This document shows, piece after piece, positions 39,001-50,314 of a stretch of DNA of 64,000 bases (the first letter of the stretch is position 1; every line of letters starts with the position of its first letter). The DNA lies in NCBI RefSeq assembly GCF_024171695.1, contig NZ_JAMTCF010000007.1, positions 124,001 to 188,000 of the forward strand. Direction: 5' to 3'. The translations under genes and the position numbers were made by a program. Origin of the DNA: Actinosynnema pretiosum (GTDB lineage: Bacteria > Actinomycetota > Actinomycetes > Mycobacteriales > Pseudonocardiaceae). The notes under the pieces were generated by a model. The model was given only the letters and a program-made list of their open reading frames with translations. It was not told the origin of the DNA and did no database searches.

Positions 39001-41896
39001 CGTGCTGGTCGTGCGCGGGACCGGCCCAGCGCGGCGGCTGGTCGGGCGAGGCGCGGTGCCAGGCCCTCGGCGCCTTGCCCGGTGTGGTGTCGCCCCAGTT
39101 CGCGGCGTGGCCCGGCGGGGTGGTCGAGTTGTGGTCGGTGCTGGTGCCGTCCGGTCGGTGGGTGATCCACGAGCCGTTGGGCGGCCAGCCGGGAGCGCCG
39201 TCCGGGCGGTCGGGGGAGGGCTCCTTCGACGAGGCGAACACGTTGCCCGCCTCGTCCACCCAGGCGTACTTCGACGGGGCGATGACCTCCACGCCCAGCT
39301 CGCGCGAGAGCCGCGCGGCGAAGCCGCCGGGGTCCGTGCCGGTGTTGCAGGAGATGAGCCGGATCGGCTTCCGGCCGTCCCAGTCGCCGGTGGACCGGAT
39401 GATGTCCGCGAGCTGCTCGGGCGACAGGCGGTTGCCGTCCACCGACGCGCTGGTCCCGGTGCCGTGGACGTCGACGGTGTAGGTGCTCGGGTCCTCGGGG
39501 ACCCGGTCCGCCGAGCGGTGCACGGCCGGGTGGAGCTTGTCCTGGTGCAGCGAGAGGCCCGACCTGGTCAGGGCCGCGCGCGGCTGGAGGTGCGCCAGCT
39601 CCGGGGGCAGCGAGAACCGCTTGCGCATCCGCGACACCTGCTCCTGCTCGGTGCGCGGGCGCGGGGACTCGCTCGCCGGGTCGCGGTGCGGGGTGGCCGG
39701 GGCGTCCCGGTGGGGAGCCGGGCCGTCCACCCGCTGGGCGGGGGCGTCGGCGCGCTGGGCCGCCGGGGCGTCCTGGTGGCGCGCCGGGGCGGTCGGCCGC
39801 TGCTGCGGGACGTCCGGGGGCGGGCCGTCCGAGCGTCGCGCGGGCGCCTGCCCGCGCTGGTCCGGTGCGGGGCGCTCGGTCCGGTGCGGCCGGGACGGGT
39901 CGCCCTGGGGCCTGCCGGGGTGGCCCTGCTGCGGGGGCGGGCCGGTCGGCCGGGGGTGCTGCCCGCCGAGCGGGGCCTGCGGTGACGCGGGCCTGCTCCG
40001 GGGCGGACCCGCCTGGGGGCTCGGCTGGGGGCTCGGCTGCGGGAAGTGCGGTTGCTGCGGCTGGAACGCCTGCTGCTGCGGACGGCCGTCCGGGACCGGC
40101 TGGTCCGGTGCGCGGTTCGGGAGGTTCGGCGGGGCCTGCTGCGGTGACCAGCCGCCCTGGAACTGCGGGGTCGTCGTGCCGCTCTGCTGGGTGGTCGTGC
40201 CCTGCTGGTGGGGTTGCTGGACGGGGGACTGGTGGGCGGGCGCGTGCTGGGTGGGTGACTGCGGGGCGGGCGGCTGGTGCGGCTGCTGGGGGCCGGGCGC
40301 GGGTGCGCTCGGGGTGGGCTGGCCGGGGTGGGACTGGGGTGGGGTGTGCGGCTGCGCCTGTGGCTGGGACTGGGGGTGTGGTTGGGCCGACTGCGGTTGG
40401 GGCGCCTGCGGCTGGGACTGCGGCGCCTGCTGCGGCGCGGGGGAGTGCGGTTGCTGCTGCGCCGGGTGCGACTGGGGCGCGGTGGACTGCGGCTGGTGCT
40501 GCGAGCCCTGCGAGGTCGACTGCGGCGTGGGGCTGGACGGCTGGTGCGGAGCGGACTGCGGCGCGTGCGGCGGGGTGGGAGCTGTGCTCCTGGGGGTCGG
40601 CTGCTGCGCCTGCGTGCCGCTGCCCTGCGTGGACGCGGGCGCCTGGGCGGGAGCGGACTGCGCGGGAGCGGACTGGGGGAACTGCTGCGGCGCGAACTGC
40701 TGGGGCGCGGCCTGCTGCGGTCCCCTCTGCGCGGGCTCCTGGAACGACTGCGGGGCGTGCGCGGGCTCCGCCGGGGTCGTCGTCGCGTACGACGCCGACG
40801 TCGCGTCCTGCGCGCGCCTGGGTGCCTGCGGCTCCGCAGGGCCAGCCTGCTGCGGACCGCCGCCCTCGTGCGGCAGGCTCCCCGTCGGGACCGGCGCCGA
40901 CCGCGCGTCCAGGTCCAGCCTGGTCGACGGCGCGTCGGCAGAGCCGCCGCCCAGGTCGAGGGACCCACCCGGATCGAGCGCCGAACCGCCGTGCGAGGCG
41001 CCGTCGAAGTGGTTCTTCGCGCCCCCGACCAAGCCGCCGACGCCGCCGCCCACCGCGCTCTGCAGCAGGTCGTCGAACTTCAGGTCCTCGCCGGTGACGG
41101 CCGCCTCCACGACCGTCGAGGCCACGCCGGTGACCGCCTCCTCGGCGGCGTCCTTCAGCGCGTTCTTCGCCAGGCCCTCGAGCCCGTTGCCGAGCAGCTT
41201 GTCGCCGCCCGCGCCGATCAGCGCGCCGGTGCCGCCGGAGATGGCGCCGGACAGGGCCGCGTCGCCGACCAGCTTGCCGTCGATGCCCTGGCGGTCGCCC
41301 TTCGCGATCTGGATCGCCTGCACCGCCAGGTCCGTGCCGACCGACGTGGCGACCTCGGTCACCACGGACCGCACCACCGCGCCGACCAGGCTCCGCCCCA
41401 GGCGCTGCACCAGCGACTGGACCAGCTGGCGGACGATCGTCTGGATCGTCACCCTGGTGGCGATCTGCGCGGGCACGATGCCCGCCGTGGACGCGCCCGC
41501 CGTGAACACCGCCGACGCCAGCATCGCCAGCAGTTCGGCCAGGAAGATCCCCAGCGCGATCAGGATCGACAGCTTCGCGTACTCGATCTGGAGCGCGCAG
41601 TTGCGGCACTCCGCGCCGAGCCCCCGCGACTGCTCCTCCAGCGCCTTCAGCGCCGCCTGGTCGCCGTCCGCGTACTGGGCCCAGAACCGCCGGACCGCGT
41701 CCGCCGACTCGCCGTCCATGTTGGACAGCGCCTCGGCCACCGCCGCGTCGGCGTCGCGGAGCACCGCGTCGACGTCCTCCGCCGCCCGGTCCCACGCCGT
41801 GCCGAGCCTGCGCAGCGCGGTCTCGTCGCCCTCCGGCCACTCGCCCGCCGCGAGCCACGCGACCTTCTCCAGCCAACCGGGGATCTCGATTCCCAC
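36023..41896 (-). CDS. ESX-associated polymorphic toxin: CpnT-like N-terminus, Cys-protease-like domain, pertussis-toxin-type ADP-ribosyltransferase, 1957 aa
   Basis: Start GTG 41896, 1 nt after the WXG100 stop. Residues 1-110 form a WXG100-like helical domain (GIEIPGWLEKVAWLAAGEWP). About 105-270 is hydrophobic and Gly/Ala-rich, like the CpnT channel region. About 320-770 and 960-1560 are disordered Pro/Gln linkers with repeats. Between them (about 790-900), TYTVDVHGTGTSASVDGN and PIRLISCNTGTDPGGFAARL supply His about 810 and Cys about 849, as in C80-type autoprocessing proteases. The C-terminus (about 1735-1957) is an ART fold with YYRMDSR (about 1777), SSGFVSA (about 1815) and the ExE motif in QESEITVPGG (about 1892-1894). 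A secreted antibacterial or anti-host toxin is inferred. Confidence 0.82.
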   Translation of the reverse strand: MGIEIPGWLEKVAWLAAGEWPEGDETALRRLGTAWDRAAEDVDAVLRDADAAVAEALSNMDGESADAVRRFWAQYADGDQAALKALEEQSRGLGAECRNCALQIEYAKLSILIALGIFLAELLAMLASAVFTAGASTAGIVPAQIATRVTIQTIVRQLVQSLVQRLGRSLVGAVVRSVVTEVATSVGTDLAVQAIQIAKGDRQGIDGKLVGDAALSGAISGGTGALIGAGGDKLLGNGLEGLAKNALKDAAEEAVTGVASTVVEAAVTGEDLKFDDLLQSAVGGGVGGLVGGAKNHFDGASHGGSALDPGGSLDLGGGSADAPSTRLDLDARSAPVPTGSLPHEGGGPQQAGPAEPQAPRRAQDATSASYATTTPAEPAHAPQSFQEPAQRGPQQAAPQQFAPQQFPQSAPAQSAPAQAPASTQGSGTQAQQPTPRSTAPTPPHAPQSAPHQPSSPTPQSTSQGSQHQPQSTAPQSHPAQQQPHSPAPQQAPQSQPQAPQPQSAQPHPQSQPQAQPHTPPQSHPGQPTPSAPAPGPQQPHQPPAPQSPTQHAPAHQSPVQQPHQQGTTTQQSGTTTPQFQGGWSPQQAPPNLPNRAPDQPVPDGRPQQQAFQPQQPHFPQPSPQPSPQAGPPRSRPASPQAPLGGQHPRPTGPPPQQGHPGRPQGDPSRPHRTERPAPDQRGQAPARRSDGPPPDVPQQRPTAPARHQDAPAAQRADAPAQRVDGPAPHRDAPATPHRDPASESPRPRTEQEQVSRMRKRFSLPPELAHLQPRAALTRSGLSLHQDKLHPAVHRSADRVPEDPSTYTVDVHGTGTSASVDGNRLSPEQLADIIRSTGDWDGRKPIRLISCNTGTDPGGFAARLSRELGVEVIAPSKYAWVDEAGNVFASSKEPSPDRPDGAPGWPPNGSWITHRPDGTSTDHNSTTPPGHAANWGDTTPGKAPRAWHRASPDQPPRWAGPAHDQHGGQAGNPHQTRSGKGALGWVKQVFTRQPEVDPHANSPFRGWTPEAAQQRQQQGLTGQQPWAAPQPQPPTVHPSTPVPPGQTAGHPGWPGGPQHPHGQAQGPGRQQAPAPFGNGDNSRRTPNGNPGAPQFGQPAARQPLGQNHFGAPPQQGGHPHQPLGGQHQQPGPGRPGAQSQQQGIPQGHRQQAGIPQGYQQQPGHRPAGGQPGIGQPVGGQPMGSQTAGGQPVGGQPVGGQPVGSQPLGSHRTGGQPGGQPQGFAQPRPAQPGLPQPGLPQPGPAQPGLPQARPAQTGPAQPGYRQGPPPQAGSTPPGAGRPGPQQFSPNPAPGRPGFAQPGSPQPGFARPTTPQTGPAQPDAVRQGSPQPTPAQPDAARPSSPQPALAQPGAAQPGSPQPGQAQPGPTPQQRHPQTPPSGFQQGGQVAPSAPPVDNRSQRPASPPPPVGGQPQGERPPAHRPTSPDAQQPGAPRAETPARPQQTADLPAPEVEQTTGRPQQALADLPRPHQPSPQDVHAQSAPEQVAPEQPKPERSAEPETAAKPVEPTPPAAPRGIADRLVDGLADPTTPVGRDHAPAPDRTPDHRPEDSGSPLPEQPAHDLGPDEWKSADQLLEDFLAAFHEQLDQEAAFRDAVKTPSGLEWVDPRKQTIPPDGWPDGLSDEELRALPQDERRRREAEVLLREEALRTYRAEGGYALTPEEAQELTRMSYVGDDGRFVHLPDVPEHGITPDFLNDLNRYLEERGRPRYEEYDFKPGEPIPEEYRLTRSAPEEITRNDLDLTGQEVHDLVLGSSGDLKQLVWHSYGDEWHLKKNAYYRMDSRGPEQVAAEGFTPIGDPADYHFNVESHISGNTTSSGFVSACRDLKDIFSRTGAQHDPGGARTPYEVFDNGDGTATVEGWVHAFHVPAGIDADATLRDNPVGGMSGDSAHQESEITVPGGVPPRNISSSFLMRMVVPLVDGVPDFKNVTRRSIGEHVENPGFDPDPERPATRTGGRT
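37796..38400 (-). repeat. Degenerate tandem repeats encoding Gln/Pro/Gly linker
   Basis: Two arrays lie inside the toxin gene. At 38280-38400 about eight units encode GGQPVGGQP/GSQP-type pentapeptides. At about 37796-38230 units encode AQPGxPQPG-type peptides. Both are in frame. They are coding minisatellites, not CRISPR. Confidence 0.7.
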
Positions 41897-41897
41897 G

Positions 41898-42218
41898 TCA
41901 GCCGTCCGCCCGGCCGAGGCGCGCCCGGATCTCGTCGTCGAGCCCGCGCACCGACTCGGCCTGCTCGGTCAGGCCCCTGGCGATGGAGGCGATCGCCTCG
42001 GCGGCCTTCCGCATCGCGTCCACGGCCTTGTCCGCGCTCGGCTGGTAGTTCTTGGCGAACTGCTGCCCTGACTCGTCACCGCCCCAGCAGGCGCCCTCGG
42101 CTCCCAGCGCCGAGGTGAGCGCGGCGATCCGCTCGCCCAGGTCCGCACCCGCGTTGTCGATCTTCTTGGCGGCGGCGACGACGCCCTCCGCCCTGATCTC
42201 CATCGACCCGCCGGTCAC
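41898..42218 (-). CDS. WXG100-family (EsxA-like) protein, 106 aa
   Basis: Helical hairpin protein with the central WGG turn (GAEGACWGGDESGQQFAKNY, about residues 40-59) that defines WXG100 substrates or chaperones of type VII secretion. Start GTG 42218 overlaps the upstream stop (GTGA); an internal ATG at 42203 is also possible. It lies directly before the CpnT-like toxin, the arrangement seen for WXG partners of LXG/CpnT toxins. No ESX core gene (eccA-E) is in this window, so secretion would rely on machinery encoded elsewhere. Confidence 0.85.
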   Translation of the reverse strand: MTGGSMEIRAEGVVAAAKKIDNAGADLGERIAALTSALGAEGACWGGDESGQQFAKNYQPSADKAVDAMRKAAEAIASIARGLTEQAESVRGLDDEIRARLGRADG

Positions 42219-42856
42219 CAGCTGTCACCCCTGTTCATGATCGAGTTCCCGCCGAAGTCCTCGTCGTCGTCCGACGGGGCGGGCCTGCGCGGGGCGGGCT
42301 TGCCGGGGCGCTGCGGGGGTGCGCCGTGCGGCGGCTGGGGGTGCGGGGGCTGCGCCGAGGGGGGCTCGGGCGCCGAGCTGGGGCGCAGCACCGGGCCGTC
42401 GAAGTCGTCGCCCGGCGGCGGGGGCGGCGGGGTCTCGTCGCGCGGCTCGACCCTCAGCATGTCCCGCAGCGACGGCGCGCCGGGCAGGATGTCCGGCAGG
42501 TCGATCCTCGGCTCGCCGTCCTCGGCCAGCGGGGCCATCGCGCCGCTCACCTGGTCGCGCACCGAACCGGCGGCCTGCCGGACCACCGCCGTGATGGTCC
42601 TGGCCAGCTGCTCCGGGGTGGACCGCTCGAACGCGCGGGGCCCGAGCTCCAGCCGGTCCAGCACGCCCGTGGAGTCGACCACGGCGGTGACCGAGCCGTC
42701 CGGCGACGACGCGCGGCCGGACAGGGCGGCGACGGCGGCCTGCACGTCCTTGAGCGCCTCGGTGCGCTGCCTCACCTCGCGCATGACGCTGTCGAGCGTG
42801 TCGCGCAGCTGGGCGTTCCGGGCGGCGAGGGCGTCGTTGTCGTCCCAGTCGGGCAT
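42215..42856 (-). CDS. YbaB/EbfC-family protein with Pro-rich tail, 213 aa
   Basis: Residues 5-105 carry a YbaB-like fold: a long N-terminal helix (ARNAQLRDTLDSVMREVRQR), then GSVTAVVDSTGVLDRLEL and helices with STPEQLARTITAVVRQAAGS. The remainder is Pro-rich and ends in an acidic DDDEDFGG segment. YbaB proteins paired with WXG100 genes are common in actinomycete type VII effector loci, where their role is unknown. ATG 42856 follows GGAAGG at 11 nt. It is first gene of the minus-strand toxin operon and overlaps the WXG100 gene by 4 nt. Confidence 0.82.
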   Translation of the reverse strand: MPDWDDNDALAARNAQLRDTLDSVMREVRQRTEALKDVQAAVAALSGRASSPDGSVTAVVDSTGVLDRLELGPRAFERSTPEQLARTITAVVRQAAGSVRDQVSGAMAPLAEDGEPRIDLPDILPGAPSLRDMLRVEPRDETPPPPPPGDDFDGPVLRPSSAPEPPSAQPPHPQPPHGAPPQRPGKPAPRRPAPSDDDEDFGGNSIMNRGDSW

Positions 42857-42905
42857 GTGGCGTCCGGGCCTTCCGGTGACGGTGGGTGAGGGAAAAGCGC
42901 ATCGG

Positions 42906-42911
42906 AATCTA
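42906..42911 (-). promoter_or_regulatory. Candidate -10 box of the toxin operon
   Basis: TAGATT on the minus strand, about 50 nt before the YbaB-like ATG. No good -35 is seen at 16-19 nt. Confidence 0.3.
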
Positions 42912-42929
42912 ATGCTCCCGCCCATCCCT

Positions 42930-43290
42930 GTACGGGGATTCGGCGCATTGGAGCCGAGATCACCGGAGGGGCGGGGCGCACCGTCCGGAGTGGCCGTTCG
43001 ACCCGGTTCCGGCGCCGTCCCCGCAGGCGCGCCCGCTGGTGTCCGGAGGGGACGCCCGCGGCGGCCCGCCGACCCGTCGCGCCCGCGCGTCCGGGTGGCT
43101 CTGCGCCCGGCCGCGCGCACCCGGACCCCGGCCGTGCGACGGCCCCGCCGCGCGGTCCGGTGAAAGCCGCGCCGCCTGCGGCCACGCGGCGCTCACCGGC
43201 GCCGGGAAAACTGCCGTGCGGATCTCCGGAACCGGTGGTTGAATCGACCGCACGGGTGAACGAGAGCGGGTTCCACCCCCGGGGCGGGGC
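42930..43290. other. Divergent intergenic region between toxin operon and str operon
   Basis: About 360 nt of very GC-rich sequence. Frames here are Arg/Pro/Ala shadows, and I see no gene and no clear repeat. It probably holds upstream promoter elements for both directions. Confidence 0.5.
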
Positions 43291-43294
43291 CGTT

Positions 43295-43324
43295 TTGACC
43301 GGTGCTGACCGTGCGGAGTATCTT
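43295..43324 (+). promoter_or_regulatory. Promoter of the str operon (rpsL-rpsG-fusA)
   Basis: TTGACC (43295-43300), 18-nt spacer, TATCTT (43319-43324). The start near 43331 leaves a leader of about 250 nt before rpsL, long enough for regulatory structure. It is among the best sigma-70-type matches in the window. Confidence 0.75.
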
Positions 43325-43579
43325 TGGTACTCGTGCCCGACCCATGTCGGGTCGCGCCGCGTGCCCACGCGCCAGTTGTTCTGGAGGGCGGGTCGCGGTG
43401 ACCTCCACACGCAGGGGTGTCCTGGGACGTCGCCTGCGGACCTGTGGTGAGGCGGTTCAACCCCCGCTCGGCCATGCCGGTGGGGTGCGACACGCCCGAC
43501 CTCGGGTGCAGAGAGGGACCAGGTAACAGCGCTCGCCGTCCCGACGGCGGGCACGTGAACGGAAGAAGCAGCCAGGCGT

Positions 43580-43954
43580 ATGCCAACGATCCAGCAGCTG
43601 GTCCGCAAGGGCCGGCAGGACAAGGTCGCCAAGCAGAAGACGGCGGCCCTCAAGGGCAGCCCGCAGCGGCGCGGTGTGTGCACCCGCGTCTACACGACCA
43701 CGCCCAAGAAGCCGAACTCGGCTCTGCGCAAGGTCGCCCGTGTTCGCCTGACCAGCGGCATCGAGGTCACCGCGTACATCCCCGGTGAGGGCCACAACCT
43801 GCAGGAGCACTCGATGGTGCTCGTGCGCGGCGGTCGTGTGAAGGACCTCCCCGGCGTCCGCTACAAGATCATTCGCGGTTCGCTGGACACCCAGGGCGTC
43901 AAGAACCGCAAGCAGGCTCGCAGCCGCTACGGCGCGAAGAAGGAGAAGAGCTGA
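43580..43954 (+). CDS. rpsL: 30S ribosomal protein S12 (uS12), 124 aa
   Basis: Decoding-centre protein. [20 protein letters not shown] at the start, [12 protein letters not shown] with K43, and [13 protein letters not shown] with K88 are intact, so no classic streptomycin-resistance substitution is present. First gene of the str operon; its stop overlaps the rpsG start (TGATG). Confidence 0.98.
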   Translation: MPTIQQLVRKGRQDKVAKQKTAALKGSPQRRGVCTRVYTTTPKKPNSALRKVARVRLTSGIEVTAYIPGEGHNLQEHSMVLVRGGRVKDLPGVRYKIIRGSLDTQGVKNRKQARSRYGAKKEKS

Positions 43955-44424
43955 TGCCCCGCAAGGGACCGGCCCCGAAGCGGCCGCTGATCTCCGACCC
44001 GGTCTACAGCTCTCCGCTGGTGACCCAGCTCATCAACAAGGTGCTGGTCGACGGCAAGCGCTCCGTGGCCGAGCGGATCGTGTACGGCGCCCTGGAGGGT
44101 GCTCGCGAGAAGACCGGCACCGACCCGGTCGTGACGCTGAAGCGCGCGCTCGACAACGTCAAGCCCGCCCTGGAGGTCAAGAGCCGCCGCGTCGGTGGCG
44201 CGACCTACCAGGTCCCCATCGAGGTGAAGCCGGGTCGTTCGACCACGCTCGCCCTGCGCTGGCTGATCACCTTCTCCCGGCAGCGCCGTGAGAAGACCAT
44301 GATCGAGCGCCTGATGAACGAGCTGCTCGACGCGAGCAACGGCCTGGGCGCGAGCGTCAAGCGCCGCGAGGACACCCACAAGATGGCCGAGTCGAACAAG
44401 GCCTTCGCCCACTACCGCTGGTGA
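43954..44424 (+). CDS. rpsG: 30S ribosomal protein S7 (uS7), 156 aa
   Basis: Primary binder of the 16S rRNA 3' domain. It shows [33 protein letters not shown] and the C-terminal [19 protein letters not shown], all standard. ATG overlaps the rpsL stop, which couples translation. In E. coli S7 represses the str message; a comparable site is not evident here. Confidence 0.98.
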   Translation: MPRKGPAPKRPLISDPVYSSPLVTQLINKVLVDGKRSVAERIVYGALEGAREKTGTDPVVTLKRALDNVKPALEVKSRRVGGATYQVPIEVKPGRSTTLALRWLITFSRQRREKTMIERLMNELLDASNGLGASVKRREDTHKMAESNKAFAHYRW

Positions 44425-44514
44425 CGTGACGCCCGGCCGGGGTCTTCCCCCGGCCGGGCTCCTCCCGGCCCTAGTGAGCCTGCTTCCAGCTAGCTCAAGA
44501 CAGGGGAAACACCC

Positions 44515-46617
<2,103 letters not shown>

Positions 46618-46695
46618 CCCAAACCGGAGCACCGCAGCACCACGCGGGCTCTCCGGGGGTTCAGTCCCTGGGGTCCGCAAAACCCTGACGTGATG

Positions 46696-46723
46696 CCCGG
46701 CGGGTCGAACCACACCCGCCGGG
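46696..46723 (+). other. Hairpin between fusA and tuf
   Basis: CCCGGCGGGT (46696-46705) pairs with ACCCGCCGGG (46714-46723). It stands 30 nt before tuf and may be an RNA-processing or partial termination site that lets tuf be expressed above fusA. Confidence 0.5.
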
Positions 46724-46754
46724 TAAAGCAATAGAAGTCCAGGAGGACAATCCA

Positions 46755-47948
<1,194 letters not shown>

Positions 47949-47977
47949 CCTCGCGCTAACTGAATCACCCCCCGGAT

Positions 47978-48006
47978 TTGGCTTGCGCACGAGAGTGTGC
48001 AACTAT
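47978..48006 (+). promoter_or_regulatory. Promoter P1 of the S10 operon
   Basis: TTGGCT (47978-47983), 17-nt spacer, AACTAT (48001-48006). The start near 48013 falls at the foot of a long hairpin and gives a leader of about 275 nt. Confidence 0.6.
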
Positions 48007-48015
48007 TGACGGGTT

Positions 48016-48068
48016 GCTCGTCGGGGCGGCCGGTCCAGAACCATGGACCTGGCCGCCCCGTCACGAGC
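48016..48068 (+). other. Long stem-loop at the 5' end of the S10 leader
   Basis: GCTCGTC and GGGGCGGCCGGTCC pair with GGACCTGGCCGCCCC and GAC(A)CGAGC-type sequence, with small bulges. It may terminate tuf transcription or, on P1 transcripts, act as a 5' structure for autoregulation. Confidence 0.6.
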
Positions 48069-48073
48069 GGGGT

Positions 48074-48101
48074 TTGATCATGATCGTGTTGGGCACACAA
48101 T
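48074..48101 (+). promoter_or_regulatory. Possible promoter P2 of the S10 operon
   Basis: TTGATC (48074-48079), 16-nt spacer, CACAAT (48096-48101). It is weaker than P1 and would bypass the hairpin. Confidence 0.4.
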
Positions 48102-48289
48102 CCCACAGGTTTCATCAGTGGGACCGGTTTATGGCCGGGAGGGCGACACGCCCGACCGCGTGGACCGGGCACCGTGACACCGCTCGGTGTCAGTCCTGAA
48201 TAGGGGGCGGAGCGCGCCGGAGGTCCCGTGACCTCGCGAAAGGTGCCCGCACCGCGGCGGTACTAGAAGCAGAGGAACGGCAAGCCACT

Positions 48290-48595
48290 ATGGCGGGACA
48301 GAAGATCCGCATCCGGCTCAAGGCCTACGACCACGAGGCGATCGACGCGTCCGCGCGCAAGATCGTCGAGACCGTGACGCGCACCGGCGCTCGGGTCGTC
48401 GGGCCTGTGCCGCTGCCCACTGAGAAGAACGTTTACTGCGTCATCCGCTCGCCGCACAAGTACAAGGACTCGCGCGAGCACTTCGAGATGCGCACGCACA
48501 AGCGTCTGATCGACATCCTCGACCCGACGCCGAAGACGGTGGACGCGCTCATGCGCATCGACCTGCCGGCGAGCGTCGACGTCAACATCCAGTAA
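48290..48595 (+). CDS. rpsJ: 30S ribosomal protein S10 (uS10/NusE), 101 aa
   Basis: [40 protein letters not shown] and the terminal [11 protein letters not shown] are canonical. S10 also acts as NusE in antitermination. AGAGGAACGGC precedes the ATG. It heads the S10-spc cluster. Confidence 0.98.
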   Translation: MAGQKIRIRLKAYDHEAIDASARKIVETVTRTGARVVGPVPLPTEKNVYCVIRSPHKYKDSREHFEMRTHKRLIDILDPTPKTVDALMRIDLPASVDVNIQ

Positions 48596-48647
48596 GCGTT
48601 GGACGCGGCAGTGTTGATCCCATTTGGGGCGGAGAGTAACGAGACCC

Positions 48648-49298
48648 ATGTCTGACAGGCAGGTTAAGGGCCTCCTGGGCACCAAGCTCGGCATGACTCA
48701 GGTCTTCGACGAGAACAACCGGGTCGTCCCGGTGACCGTCGTCAAGGCCGAGCCGAACGTGGTCACCCAGGTTCGGACCCAGGAGAACGACGGCTACTCG
48801 GCCGTGCAGCTGGCCTTCGGCGCGATCGACCCGCGCAAGGTCATCAAGCCCGTTGCGGGCCACTTCGCCAAGGCGGGCGTCACGCCCCGCCGCCACCTGG
48901 CGGAGCTGCGCACCACGGACGCCTCCGAGTACCAGGTCGGCCAGGAGATCACCGCTGAGGTGTTCGAGGCCGGCGCGGTTGTCGACGTGGTCGGCACCAG
49001 CAGGGGCAAGGGCTACGCGGGTGTCATGAAGCGCCACGGCTTCGCCGGTCTCGGCGCCAGCCACGGCACCCAGCGCAAGCACCGCTCGCCCGGTTCGATC
49101 GGCGGCTGCGCCACGCCCGGCCGCGTGTTCAAGGGCCTCCGCATGGCGGGCCGCATGGGCCACGCCCGCGTGACGACCCAGAACCTCAAGGTCTTCCGCG
49201 TCGACGCCGAGTCCGGCCTGCTGCTCATCAAGGGCGCGGTTCCCGGCCCCAAGGGCGGCACCGTGTTCGTCAAGACCGCTGCGAAGGGCGGTGCCTGA
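48648..49298 (+). CDS. rplC: 50S ribosomal protein L3 (uL3), 216 aa
   Basis: Start ATG 48648 ([20 protein letters not shown]); an upstream in-frame extension lacks an RBS. The loop reaching the peptidyl-transferase centre is visible in [26 protein letters not shown] lies ahead. It is followed after 2 nt by rplD. Confidence 0.97.
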   Translation: MSDRQVKGLLGTKLGMTQVFDENNRVVPVTVVKAEPNVVTQVRTQENDGYSAVQLAFGAIDPRKVIKPVAGHFAKAGVTPRRHLAELRTTDASEYQVGQEITAEVFEAGAVVDVVGTSRGKGYAGVMKRHGFAGLGASHGTQRKHRSPGSIGGCATPGRVFKGLRMAGRMGHARVTTQNLKVFRVDAESGLLLIKGAVPGPKGGTVFVKTAAKGGA

Positions 49299-49300
49299 TC

Positions 49301-49996
49301 ATGACGACTTCCGTTGAGGTCCGCACCCCGGACGGCAAGACCGACGGCAGCGTCGAGCTGCCCGGCTCCGTCTTCGACGCGCAGGCGAACATCGCCCTGC
49401 TGCACCAGGTCGTCGTGGCCCAGCAGGCCGCCGCGCGCCAGGGCACGCACAAGGTGAAGACCCGCGCCGAGGTCTCCGGTGGCGGCAAGAAGCCGTACCG
49501 GCAGAAGGGCACCGGCCGCGCCCGTCAGGGCTCGACCCGCGCGCCGCAGTTCGCCGGTGGTGGCGTCGTGCACGGTCCCGTGCCGCGCGACTACTCCCAG
49601 CGGACCCCCAAGAAGATGAAGGCCGCCGCCCTGCGTGGCGCCCTCTCCGACCGGGCGCGCGCGAACCAGGTCCACGTGGTGACCGGTTTCGTGGAGGGCG
49701 ACAAGCCGTCCACCAAGACCGCCCGCAAGGTCCTGGAGTCGGTGAGCACCGCCCGTCGCGTTCTCGTCGTGCTGCTGCGCGACGAGGAGGTGTCGTGGGT
49801 GAGCCTGCGCAACCTGACGCACGTGCACGTCATCGCGCCCGACCAGCTCAACACGTACGACGTGCTGGTCAACGACGACGTGGTGTTCAGCAAGAGCGCC
49901 CTGGACGTGTTCCTCGCGAGCAAGTCCCAGCAGGGCAAGGGCTCGGCCGAGGCGGTCGCCGGTTCGTCCGAGGTGGCACAGGAGGACGAGAAGTGA
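49301..49996 (+). CDS. rplD: 50S ribosomal protein L4 (uL4), 231 aa
   Basis: The exit-tunnel loop [20 protein letters not shown] is present, then [18 protein letters not shown]. The C-terminus is an extended Ser/Glu-rich tail common in actinobacteria. The stop overlaps the rplW GTG. Confidence 0.97.
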   Translation: MTTSVEVRTPDGKTDGSVELPGSVFDAQANIALLHQVVVAQQAAARQGTHKVKTRAEVSGGGKKPYRQKGTGRARQGSTRAPQFAGGGVVHGPVPRDYSQRTPKKMKAAALRGALSDRARANQVHVVTGFVEGDKPSTKTARKVLESVSTARRVLVVLLRDEEVSWVSLRNLTHVHVIAPDQLNTYDVLVNDDVVFSKSALDVFLASKSQQGKGSAEAVAGSSEVAQEDEK

Positions 49997-50292
49997 TCCC
50001 CGACCACAGGGACATCCTGCTCGCGCCGGTGATCTCCGAGAAGTCCTACGGGCTTCTGGAGGAGAACAAGTACACCTTCCTGGTGTCCCCCGGTTCGAAC
50101 AAGACCCAGATCAAGATTGCCGTGGAGAAGGTCTTCGGCGTCAAGGTCGTCAGCGTCAACACGATCAACCGTCAGGGCAAGCGCAAGCGCACCAAGACGG
50201 GTTACGGCAAGCGCAAGGACACCAAGCGCGCCATCGTGACGCTGTCCGCCGAGAGCAAGCCGATCGAGATCTTCGGCGGCCCGGCCGCCTGA
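49993..50292 (+). CDS. rplW: 50S ribosomal protein L23 (uL23), 99 aa
   Basis: GTG 49993 overlaps the rplD stop (GTGA), and AGGAGGACG within rplD is its [43 protein letters not shown] and the basic [20 protein letters not shown] loop are standard. It forms the docking site for SRP and trigger factor at the tunnel exit. Confidence 0.97.
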   Translation: MIPDHRDILLAPVISEKSYGLLEENKYTFLVSPGSNKTQIKIAVEKVFGVKVVSVNTINRQGKRKRTKTGYGKRKDTKRAIVTLSAESKPIEIFGGPAA

Positions 50293-50314
50293 TGACGACG
50301 AGGACTGCGTAGAG

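Noticed and set aside
38270..42071. Several long plus-strand frames opposite the toxin gene, rich in Cys/Gly/Trp or Arg/Ala
   Set aside because: They mirror the Pro/Gln-rich codons of the toxin linker; no RBS or domain.
43580..43954. Streptomycin-resistance substitution in S12
   Set aside because: K43 and K88 are wild type.
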